DNA from: Candidatus Altarchaeota archaeon
GTDB lineage: Archaea; Altiarchaeota; Altiarchaeia; IMC4; SCGC-AAA252-I15
Assembly (NCBI GenBank): GCA_026394745.1
Contig: JAPKXP010000175.1
Span: 1 to 8,610, forward strand
DNA length: 8,610 nucleotides
Direction of reading: 5' to 3'
Shown here one piece after another: positions 1-5,787 of the stretch. A program made the translations under genes and the position numbers. The notes below the pieces were generated by a model. The model saw nothing but the letters and a program-made list of their open reading frames with translations, did not search any database and was not told the origin of the DNA. How positions within the stretch are numbered: position 1 is the first letter of the stretch; the number at the start of each line of letters is the position of its first letter.

Positions 1-1
1 G

Positions 2-1387
2 CTGCTCGACGACATCAAAGAGCGGCTTATATCCGGTGTCGAGATGGGTTCATACGAGATCCTGGACCCTCACGTAATGACCCAGCTTAAGGTAGAGTTC
101 CAGGAAAAGGCCGAAAAAATCATAAAGGCAGAGCTTCCTGAACTGAACGAGTCCATGAGAAAACACTTCATAGTCGGCCTAATACACGAGCTAGTCGGAC
201 TCGAGGACGTCGAATACTTCCTCGACGACCAAAACCTGGAAGAGATAGTCCTAAACTCCGCGAAAGAGCCGGTTCGCGTCTACCACAAGAAGTACGGCTG
301 GCTGTTAACAAACATAGTGCCTGCTTCAGAATACAAGATACAGAACTACGCCAACACCATAGCAAGACGCATCGGCAGGGAGATAACAACATTAAACCCG
401 CTACTCGACGCGCACCTCCTGAGCAAGGACCGCGCCAACGCCATCCTAGCCCCGATATCCTCGAAAGGAAACACGATAACCATAAGAAAATTCGCCCGCG
501 ACCCGTGGACTGTAACAGACTTCATCAAAAACAGGACCGTCACGTCCGAAATAATGGCGATAATCTGGATTATGATGCAGTACGAGATGAACATAATGGT
601 GTCTGGAGGTACGGGAAGCGGTAAAACGAGCTTCCTGAACATCTGCATGCCGTTCATCCAGCCCAACCACAGGATACTCTCGATAGAAGACACAAGGGAG
701 CTTCAGCTGCCTGACTTCCTTTACTGGTGTCCGCTAACCACCCGCGAGCCAAACCCCGAAGGCAAGGGCGAAGTATCAATGCTGGACTTACTAGTCAACT
801 CCCTCAGGATGAGGCCCGACAGGATAGTCATGGGCGAAGTCAGGAAGGCGAGGGAGGCTGAAGTCTTGTTCGAGGCCATGCACACGGGACACAGCGTATA
901 CTGCACGATACACGCCGACACATGCGAGCAGACCATAACGAGAATAACCAACGCGCCAATAGAGATACCCCACAGCATGCTGGAGGCAGTCCACCTGAAC
1001 GTCGTCATGTTCCGCGACAGAAGGCGCGGCATAAGAAGAATATTCGAGCTCGGCGAATTCACAGTCAACGAGGAACTACTCAAGAAAGACGGGGAAATAA
1101 GGTATGTGCCAAACCTCATCTACAAATGGAACGCCCGCGACGACGTTATAGAGCCGACGGTCGAGCCCAAGAGGCTGTTCGAAGAACTGTACCGGCACAC
1201 AGGCCTGAACAAGAGCGAGGTCATAAAGGAGATTCAAACCAAGAAGAACATACTCGAGTGGATGCTCAAGTACAACGTCAGGGACGTCAACAGCGTCGGC
1301 AAAATAATGAACCGGTACTACGTAGACCAAAAGCACGTAATAGAGACTGCGGAAAAAGACAGTAAGCCAGACGAACTGCTAAAGTAA
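2..1387 (+). CDS. Type II/IV secretion (pilus/archaellum-like) motor ATPase, VirB11/GspE superfamily, 5' end missing
   Basis: Hexameric ATPase that would power assembly of a type IV pilus-like filament from the cytoplasmic face of the membrane. Numbering from the Met at position 44: Walker A GGTGSGKT at 188-195, an Asp box (SIEDTRELQLP) at 213-223, Walker B with catalytic Glu (RIVMGEVR) at 260-267, and a His box (GHSVYCTIHADT) at 282-293. A helical/N2-type domain occupies roughly 20-160. The frame stays open from that Met back to position 2, so the true start is probably outside the window and the Met at 44 is internal. The stop is TAA. The two GspF-like genes downstream on the same strand are its expected partners. 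It could belong to an archaellum (ArlI), an adhesion pilus or another Tad/Epd-like system; no pilin is visible to decide. The family assignment is secure. Confidence 0.93.
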   Translation: MLDDIKERLISGVEMGSYEILDPHVMTQLKVEFQEKAEKIIKAELPELNESMRKHFIVGLIHELVGLEDVEYFLDDQNLEEIVLNSAKEPVRVYHKKYGWLLTNIVPASEYKIQNYANTIARRIGREITTLNPLLDAHLLSKDRANAILAPISSKGNTITIRKFARDPWTVTDFIKNRTVTSEIMAIIWIMMQYEMNIMVSGGTGSGKTSFLNICMPFIQPNHRILSIEDTRELQLPDFLYWCPLTTREPNPEGKGEVSMLDLLVNSLRMRPDRIVMGEVRKAREAEVLFEAMHTGHSVYCTIHADTCEQTITRITNAPIEIPHSMLEAVHLNVVMFRDRRRGIRRIFELGEFTVNEELLKKDGEIRYVPNLIYKWNARDDVIEPTVEPKRLFEELYRHTGLNKSEVIKEIQTKKNILEWMLKYNVRDVNSVGKIMNRYYVDQKHVIETAEKDSKPDELLK

Positions 1388-2110
1388 TCACCTGACCCGC
1401 AGACCGTTCTGTATGAAATCCATCAGGTGTATTCCTGCGTTAACGTTGGTCTCCCTCATCTTCTCGACTATCATCGAACGCATAATCTCTTTACCCATTA
1501 CAATCTTCTTCAGGACTATGAGGCCGTCGCAGGCGAACTCGCTGACACCGTCCTTGGTAATGCGGTCTGGCTCAGTCTGCTCGACAATTATTACGTTCGT
1601 CGTACCCAGGGACTTTATCTGGCTTACCAGATGATATATCGTCTGGCTTCTTAGCTGGGATATGTCCACAGTCCTCTTGACGAGTTCGTCCTTGGAGATT
1701 CCGTTCCAGTCGTGCGTCGGGTCGTCAAGGACGTTTGAGTACACGCTAAGCAGAGTGAGGCTGTCTATCACAACCCTCTTCGCTTTCTTGGATTCGACCT
1801 CGTCCCTGAGGTAGGTCATGAAAGTGGGTATGTTCTCCCTTTTGATGGACAACAGCGAGAAAAGCTTTTCGTTCTTTATGTCATTCCAGCCGAACTGCAT
1901 GGCCTGCTCTATAATCTCCTCCTTAAACTGCTCGAAGCTCACGTATATTCCCGGCTCGCCCTTCTTCACGCCGTCATAGATAAACTGGAGGCCGAATATG
2001 GTCTTCCCTGTTCCGGGGCCGCCTGCGACGATGACATTGAAGCCTTCGGGGATGCCGCCTCCTATGAACGGGTCTAAACCCTCTATGCCAGTAGATACTC
2101 TTTTCATCAT
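1388..2110 (-). CDS. KaiC-like RecA-superfamily ATPase (ArlH-like), antisense within the pilus module
   Basis: A single-domain KaiC/RadA-type ATPase of 240 residues, close in size to ArlH, the regulatory ATPase that partners the archaellum motor. It begins with the family signature STGIEGLDPFIGGGIPEG (6-23), followed by Walker A GGPGTGKT (30-37), a SFEQ motif at 58-61 where KaiC usually has SFEE, Walker B VVIDS (113-117), and a KMRETNVNAG-like strand at 217-226 typical of KaiC C-terminal cores. No transmembrane segment is evident. It sits between the motor ATPase and the membrane platform genes but on the opposite strand. Its stop codon abuts the motor stop with no spacer. The start is one of two adjacent Met codons. 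Inference: an ArlH-like regulator of the motor. A general KaiC-domain protein of unknown role is the alternative. Confidence 0.87.
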   Translation of the reverse strand: MMKRVSTGIEGLDPFIGGGIPEGFNVIVAGGPGTGKTIFGLQFIYDGVKKGEPGIYVSFEQFKEEIIEQAMQFGWNDIKNEKLFSLLSIKRENIPTFMTYLRDEVESKKAKRVVIDSLTLLSVYSNVLDDPTHDWNGISKDELVKRTVDISQLRSQTIYHLVSQIKSLGTTNVIIVEQTEPDRITKDGVSEFACDGLIVLKKIVMGKEIMRSMIVEKMRETNVNAGIHLMDFIQNGLRVR

Positions 2111-2141
2111 CTTCAGGATACCTTGTTAGATATTGTTCTTA

Positions 2142-2156
2142 TACTATTTAATACTA
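2142..2156. promoter_or_regulatory. Near-palindromic TATA-like box between divergent genes
   Basis: An AT-only core, TATTTAATA, flanked by ACT/ACT, reads almost identically on both strands. Its centre lies 39 bases from the KaiC-like start on the minus strand, a good distance for an archaeal TATA box with a short leader. It lies only 20 bases from the ATG at 2169 on the plus strand, closer than the usual 25 or so between TATA box and transcription start. It therefore best serves the minus gene; use in the plus direction would imply a later start (2247). The call rests on composition and spacing only. Confidence 0.45.
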
Positions 2157-2168
2157 ATCTTTTACCTG

Positions 2169-3065
2169 ATGCCATCCACTATTCCCCTCCTCCAAGTTCC
2201 CCTATTCCGCAACGCATCTAAACTCTTCATAGGCATAGGAGACATAATGTCCCACGTATTCCCTTTCATGAACAGCACCGTCGAACAGTCCGGCATAAAG
2301 GACCAGTACGGCATAAACGGCAGGGAGTACCTGGCGTTCTGCTTCACGGTCTCTGCGTTTCTTCTTGTGGGAATCGGCGGATTACTCACGCTTGTGCTAA
2401 AGATGGGCGGCGGCAAACAGCCTCTTGTAGGCTTGGCTGCAGGCGGCGTGCTTTCAGCCGCCATGCTCTTCTACCTGGCATTCTTCCCGAAGTCTATCGT
2501 GAATCGCAGGGTCAAGTACCTTGAAAGAAACCTCCTTTTCGCCCTCCGAAGCCTGCTGATACAGATACGCTCCGGGGTGCCGTTGTTCAACTCCATCGTC
2601 TCCATATCAGTCGGCAACTACGGTCCAATAACTCAGGAGTTCAAGAACGTCGTCGACAAGGTCAGCGCCGGAAAGCCTGTTGTGGAGGCGCTTGAGGAGC
2701 TCGCGCTCAGGAACCCCTCGTTGTACTTCAGGAGGGCCATGTGGCAGATAATAAACAGCATGAAGTCTGGAAGCGACGTCGGCGAGAACATAGAGGACTT
2801 GTTGTCCTCGCTCTCTAAAGAACAGTTGGTCGAAATCGGCCGCTACAAGTCGATACTCAACCCGATAGCCATGATGTACATGATGGTCGCCGTCATAGTG
2901 CCTTCCCTCAGCATAACACTCCTCATCATACTATCGTCTTTCCCCGGGATGGAAGCGGTAGGCAAGGAGCAGACCTACTGGATCATCCTTGGTCTGATAG
3001 TTTTCATGCAGTTCATTTTCCTCGGCCTAATAAAGTCCAGGAGGCCTAACCTAATAGGAACGTAA
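2169..3065 (+). CDS. Type II secretion/pilus platform membrane protein, GspF/TadB-like
   Basis: Integral membrane platform subunit of 298 residues that would couple the motor ATPase to the growing filament. Predicted membrane helices lie near 55-78, 86-106, 232-256 and 271-288. A cytoplasmic helical T2SSF domain lies near 118-225 (LLFALRSLLIQIRSGVPLF, then an RNPSLYFRRAMWQIINSMKSG-type segment). The start at 2169 keeps an amphipathic N-terminus ending in a REYLAF segment, a pattern I recall from archaeal homologues. No Shine-Dalgarno precedes it. An internal ATG at 2247 has AGGAG five bases upstream and is a serious alternative start. An upstream TTG at 2133 would overlap the TATA-like box and is unlikely. 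The stop is one base from the next gene, so the two are co-transcribed. Confidence 0.87.
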   Translation: MPSTIPLLQVPLFRNASKLFIGIGDIMSHVFPFMNSTVEQSGIKDQYGINGREYLAFCFTVSAFLLVGIGGLLTLVLKMGGGKQPLVGLAAGGVLSAAMLFYLAFFPKSIVNRRVKYLERNLLFALRSLLIQIRSGVPLFNSIVSISVGNYGPITQEFKNVVDKVSAGKPVVEALEELALRNPSLYFRRAMWQIINSMKSGSDVGENIEDLLSSLSKEQLVEIGRYKSILNPIAMMYMMVAVIVPSLSITLLIILSSFPGMEAVGKEQTYWIILGLIVFMQFIFLGLIKSRRPNLIGT

Positions 3066-3066
3066 A

Positions 3067-4056
3067 ATGAGTTTTTTCACTTTTTTGGCAAAGCTTCTGC
3101 CAATCAACATCCGGAAGGGGTATCGGAGGATGATAGAGTGCTCTCTCATGAAAATTGACCCTGACAAGTACATAGGGATGGCTATGGTGGCAGGCATAAT
3201 AATGGGACTAATAATCACCATCGTAGCCAGCGGATACAAGGTAGCCCCGCCGATAGTACTGTTCATCGCAGGATTATTCGCCGCAGAGATTGTTGCCTAC
3301 ATATACGTTTCGCTTTCCGCAAGCCAGAAGTCAAAGACTGTGGAAGAGGCGTTGCCTGACGCGCTCCAGCTCATGGCCTCGAACATCAGGGCCGGCCTCA
3401 CTACCGACAAGGCGTTGCTTCTCGCAGCCCGCCCGGAGTTCGGTCCGCTTGAGGAGGAGATTCGGAGGATAGGGAAGGAGACTATGGCTGGCAGGGACTT
3501 GATTGACGCCCTCAAAAAGACTAACGCCAGGATTAATTCCACGAACTTGGATAGGGCGCTGGAGCTGATAATCAACAGTCTCAAGTCCGGCGGTCAGCTA
3601 GCGGACCTCCTTGACGAGACTGCGGATGACATAAGGGACCAGCAGATAGTGCAGAAGGAGATAAGCGCTAGCGTTCTGATGTACGTCATGTTCATCTTCA
3701 TCGCGCTTGCTTTAGGCGCTCCACTGCTCTTCTCGATGTCGTCCTTCCTTGTGAAGCTGCTCACGACAAACATGCAGCTTATCGCTGCTGAGATGCCTAA
3801 GGACTTCGGGATGTCCGCTACGATGCCCATAAGCATAACTGAAGTAAAGATAAGCCCTGACTTCATCATGAGGTACTCCGTCATATCAATATCGGTATCC
3901 TGCCTGTTCGGCTCGCTTATAATGGGCCTTATAATGCACGGCGAGGAGAAAGATGGTTTCAAGTACGTTCCAGTAATGCTTTTCATATCGTTGACCCTGT
4001 ATTTCGTATCTAATTACATGTTGGACACGTTCTTGGGTTCAATGATGATTCGGTGA
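3067..4056 (+). CDS. Type II secretion/pilus platform membrane protein, GspF/TadC-like
   Basis: Second platform subunit, 329 residues, with membrane helices near 36-55, 62-82, 203-225, 268-290 and 300-320. A cytoplasmic T2SSF domain at about 93-200 contains the characteristic LPDALQLMASNIRAG stretch and a SLKSGGQLADLLDETADDIR-type helix. It differs clearly from the preceding platform protein, so this is a paired TadB/TadC-like arrangement and not a recent duplication. An N-terminal segment with several Lys/Arg residues (LLPINIRKGYRRM) precedes the first helix, as expected for a cytoplasmic N-terminus. The ATG follows the upstream stop by one base, indicating translational coupling. It would sit in the cytoplasmic membrane beside the motor ATPase. 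Confidence 0.88.
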   Translation: MSFFTFLAKLLPINIRKGYRRMIECSLMKIDPDKYIGMAMVAGIIMGLIITIVASGYKVAPPIVLFIAGLFAAEIVAYIYVSLSASQKSKTVEEALPDALQLMASNIRAGLTTDKALLLAARPEFGPLEEEIRRIGKETMAGRDLIDALKKTNARINSTNLDRALELIINSLKSGGQLADLLDETADDIRDQQIVQKEISASVLMYVMFIFIALALGAPLLFSMSSFLVKLLTTNMQLIAAEMPKDFGMSATMPISITEVKISPDFIMRYSVISISVSCLFGSLIMGLIMHGEEKDGFKYVPVMLFISLTLYFVSNYMLDTFLGSMMIR

Positions 4057-4074
4057 CGCCAGGCTGAACATCAA

Positions 4075-4102
4075 CATACTCCATCCTGAAGGATGGAGTA
4101 TG
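4075..4102. repeat. Perfect 12-bp hairpin, CCAYCC-type
   Basis: Arms CATACTCCATCC and GGATGGAGTATG pair perfectly around a four-base loop TGAA. It lies 18 bases after the stop of the TadC-like gene. No T tract follows on the plus strand, so it is not a canonical intrinsic terminator; it may stabilise the 3' end of the pilus mRNA. Its core CCATCC/GGATGG recurs in the hairpin at 5626. Confidence 0.85.
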
Positions 4103-4104
4103 AC

Positions 4105-4184
4105 TTACAAAAATGGATGCGGCTGAGAAAAACAACGGAGGTGTGATGCAAAGGGCAATTCATCGTATCCCCGCATTTTTGTAA
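4105..4184 (+). promoter_or_regulatory. Leader structure: 11-bp inverted repeat reaching the glycosyltransferase start
   Basis: TTACAAAAATG (4105-4115) pairs perfectly with CATTTTTGTAA (4174-4184). Three further G/C pairs (4120-4122 with 4171-4173) are possible inside a small bulge. The loop holds a strong Shine-Dalgarno (GGAGGTG, 4137-4143). The right arm reaches the A of the ATG of the downstream gene. In RNA this would partly hide that start codon. The pairing is seen in the sequence; regulation is inference. Confidence 0.5.
4113..4184 (+). CDS. Short upstream ORF (12 or 23 codons) overlapping the glycosyltransferase start
   Basis: A small frame ends in TAA at 4182-4184, whose last base is the A of the ATG of the glycosyltransferase (TAATG). 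It can start at ATG 4113 (23 residues) or at ATG 4146 (12 residues, MQRAIHRIPAFL). The 4146 start has GGAGGTG ending two bases before it, the best Shine-Dalgarno in this part of the window, whereas the glycosyltransferase has none of its own. The peptide resembles nothing I recognise and has no domain or signal. The likeliest role is a leader cistron that delivers ribosomes to the downstream start by termination-reinitiation. It could instead be chance. Confidence 0.45.
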   Translation: MDAAEKNNGGVMQRAIHRIPAFL

Positions 4185-4870
4185 TGAAAGTGACCGTTGT
4201 TATCCCGACTCTTAATGAGGAGGCCTACATCGGCAAGTGTCTTGAAGGCATTAAAGCTCAGACAGTGCGGCCGGAGATAATTGTCGTCGACTCCGGGAGC
4301 TCCGACAAGACTCTTGAAATCGCCGGCAAATACGCCGACAAGGTGCTGTCCGGCGGGCTGAAGAACATCGGGTTCAACAGGCAGAGGGGAGCCGAGGCGG
4401 CTTCCGGCGAAATAGTAATCACCACCGACGCGGACTGCGTTCATAAGAAAGACTGGGTCGAACGGATTCTTCGGCGCTTTGAGGACTCACGGATTGTCGC
4501 GGTTTCCGGGCCGACGATACCGATGACTGGGGAGGCTGTTTTGCTAGACAAGCTCTGCTACTTCACAGGCAACGTGATCGTATGGGTCATCCACTGGCTG
4601 GGTGTCGTATGGTTCCGCGGAAGCAACGCAGCCTACAGGAAGGACGCGCTGATAAGGTCCGGCGGCTACAACACGGAGATGGCTGCGAGGGAGGACTCCG
4701 ACCTCTCGCAGAGGGTTGCGAAGCTGGGTAAGACAGTCTTCGACCCAAGCATAATAGTCATGACTTCAATGAGGCGTAGGAGGGCTATGGGCTGGCTGAA
4801 GACATTAAGGTACTATGTCGATACTCCAATCGCTTTGATAACAAAGAAGGCTTACTACAAGAAGGTGTGA
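4184..4870 (+). CDS. Family 2 glycosyltransferase (GT-A fold)
   Basis: Transfers a sugar from an activated nucleotide or lipid-linked donor, probably in surface glycan or glycoprotein synthesis; the substrate cannot be read from sequence. It has 228 residues. The N-terminus MKVTVVIPTLNEE is the classic GT2 start, followed by VVDSGSSDKT (34-43), a DxD metal-binding motif DAD (82-84), RGSNAAYR (145-152) and the catalytic ED motif (170-171 in AREDSDLSQR). A hydrophobic stretch near 128-144 may touch the membrane, and the Lys/Arg-rich C-terminus (RRRR 197-200, KKAYYKK) may bind phospholipid. The start overlaps the stop of a short upstream ORF. It is on the same strand as the pilus module, 127 bases after it, so it could glycosylate that filament, but this is only context. 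Confidence 0.92.
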   Translation: MKVTVVIPTLNEEAYIGKCLEGIKAQTVRPEIIVVDSGSSDKTLEIAGKYADKVLSGGLKNIGFNRQRGAEAASGEIVITTDADCVHKKDWVERILRRFEDSRIVAVSGPTIPMTGEAVLLDKLCYFTGNVIVWVIHWLGVVWFRGSNAAYRKDALIRSGGYNTEMAAREDSDLSQRVAKLGKTVFDPSIIVMTSMRRRRAMGWLKTLRYYVDTPIALITKKAYYKKV

Positions 4871-5112
4871 TCTTTCATGACTCATCTGAGTCTCCTACGG
4901 GAGTGTCCTGACTTTTATTCGACTCATCTGATTGTGTCAGGTGTGTGTCTTGTTTGTGTTTGACTGGGTATTGATTAAACTGACTCTTTTGTGACTGTTT
5001 TTGTTTGCTCTACTACGTTTTTAAGCGTATTATATTAATTATTATTAGTGCATGCTCGATTTGTTCTGAAAAACATAAGTATTTAAATAGTCATGACATA
5101 ATCATATATATC
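4871..5112 (+). promoter_or_regulatory. T-rich intergenic region with repeated TGACT words and small hairpins
   Basis: This 242-base region holds no convincing gene. GACTCATCTGA occurs twice (4879-4889 and 4921-4931). TGACT occurs five times (4878, 4909, 4961, 4981, 4992). GACTCA-TC-TGAGTC (4879-4892) is a perfect short palindrome, overlapped by CTCC-TACG-GGAG (4892-4903). Together these may end the glycosyltransferase transcript or bind a regulator of the following gene. A TTTTTAAGCGT word at 5018-5028 and a TATA-like box at 5081 lie in the right part. Confidence 0.4.
5081..5088 (+). promoter_or_regulatory. TATA box of the winged-helix gene
   Basis: ATTTAAAT, preceded by an A-rich stretch (AAAACATAAGT), is centred about 28 bases before the ATG at 5113. 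That is the spacing expected if transcription starts at or just before the start codon, giving a leaderless or near-leaderless mRNA. No Shine-Dalgarno is seen. A perfect 8-base palindrome GTCATGAC (5090-5097) lies between the box and the expected start site and could be an operator. Confidence 0.6.
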
Positions 5113-5559
5113 ATGAAAGAATCTCTGAGCAATCAGAACAAAGAGTTCGAAAGCCTCGTAGGCGAACTCTCTCAGACAGTCCAGCAAGTAAGCGACCCGA
5201 TTGCAATAGGAGCGATGCTATATTCAATAGCTGAAGAAAAACGCAGCAGCAACCTAGTCCTACGTGAACTCAACGCGAAATTCGACTCCATACTACAACA
5301 ACTTCAAGTCATCTCGCAAAGGCTAAACGAGATGGAAAAGAAAAACGAAAAAACACTTTCAAACACCAGCATATCCGAACGAGACCAGGAAGTGCTGGAA
5401 TACGTCAAAGAAAAAGGCAAAGTCTGCGCCGAAGCGCTCCAGCAGAAATTCAATTACAAGGGAAAGAACGCCGGGAGCGCAAGACTAAGCAAGCTATTCA
5501 AAGACGGCCTGCTAGAAAAAACCTACGTAGGCCGGAAGGTGTACTACCAAGCCAGATAA
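5113..5559 (+). CDS. Coiled-coil plus winged-helix DNA-binding protein, possible regulator
   Basis: A 148-residue soluble protein. Residues 1-40 are helical, 40-80 form a heptad-rich coiled-coil segment (RELNAKFDSILQQLQVISQR and following), and 86-148 look like a winged helix: SERDQEVLEYVKEKGKV (helix 1), CAEALQQKF (helix 2), a KGKNAGSARLSKLFKDGLLEK recognition region, then a short wing, TYVGRKVYYQAR. It probably dimerises through the coiled coil and binds DNA. The ATG at 5113 is chosen because of the well-placed TATA box; an in-frame TTG at 5005 would extend the protein across that promoter. I know no gene name. It is monocistronic and is followed directly by the hairpin cluster. It could equally be a nucleoid-associated protein. 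Confidence 0.8.
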   Translation: MKESLSNQNKEFESLVGELSQTVQQVSDPIAIGAMLYSIAEEKRSSNLVLRELNAKFDSILQQLQVISQRLNEMEKKNEKTLSNTSISERDQEVLEYVKEKGKVCAEALQQKFNYKGKNAGSARLSKLFKDGLLEKTYVGRKVYYQAR

Positions 5560-5586
5560 CGCTTATACATCACCCCAACCACCCCC

Positions 5587-5615
5587 CCACCCCCGGCTGA
5601 ACAAGCTGGGGGTGG
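5587..5615. repeat. Hairpin A of the cluster (CCACCC type)
   Basis: Arms 5587-5598 and 5604-5615 form a 12-bp stem with one G-T wobble around loop GAACA. It begins 27 bases after the stop of the winged-helix gene. The stretch CCAACCACCCCC beginning at 5575 is repeated exactly at 5787, before hairpin F. Confidence 0.85.
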
Positions 5616-5625
5616 ATCAATGTCA

Positions 5626-5653
5626 AATATTCCATCCAGCCGGATGGAATATT
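5626..5653. repeat. Hairpin B of the cluster (CCATCC type)
   Basis: Arms AATATTCCATCC and GGATGGAATATT pair perfectly (12 bp) around loop AGCC. The inner six pairs equal those of the hairpin at 4075, while the outer six differ yet still pair. Confidence 0.88.
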
Positions 5654-5658
5654 ACCCA

Positions 5659-5685
5659 TGAATCCGGCAGAAACCGCCGGCTTCA
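5659..5685. repeat. Hairpin C of the cluster
   Basis: TGAA-T-CCGGC (5659-5668) pairs with GCCGG-C-TTCA (5676-5685), nine pairs with one T/C mismatch, around a seven-base loop. It lacks the CCAYCC half-site of its neighbours. Confidence 0.6.
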
Positions 5686-5714
5686 CAGTCACACATCACT
5701 CCAAAAACGGGATG

Positions 5715-5757
5715 TTGACCACAAGCCACCCACATTATAGGGCTGTGGGTGGGTCAA
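5715..5757. repeat. Hairpin D of the cluster (CCACCC type)
   Basis: CCACCCACA (5726-5734) pairs perfectly with TGTGGGTGG (5744-5752) around a nine-base loop. An outer stem TTGAC/GTCAA (5715-5719 with 5753-5757) closes it, leaving a six-base bulge on the left side. Confidence 0.75.
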
Positions 5758-5758
5758 G

Positions 5759-5779
5759 ATCACATCACCTAGATGTGGT
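5759..5779. repeat. Hairpin E of the cluster
   Basis: ATCACATC (5759-5766) pairs with GATGTGGT (5772-5779), eight pairs with one wobble, around loop ACCTA. It starts two bases after hairpin D. Confidence 0.55.
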
Positions 5780-5787
5780 AATTCAGC

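Noticed and set aside
922..1365. Open frame of 147 codons inside the motor ATPase
   Set aside because: Highly charged Arg/Gln-rich translation with no domain; it overlaps a gene with all motor motifs and is an out-of-frame shadow.
4075..4102. Canonical intrinsic terminator after the pilus module
   Set aside because: The stem is strong but no T tract follows on the plus strand.
5005..5112. 36-residue N-terminal extension of the winged-helix protein from a TTG
   Set aside because: It would cross the TATA box at 5081, has no Shine-Dalgarno, and its hydrophobic sequence does not suit a DNA-binding protein.
4871..5112. C/D box small RNA or tRNA
   Set aside because: CTGA words exist but no properly placed RTGATGA box, and no cloverleaf could be formed.
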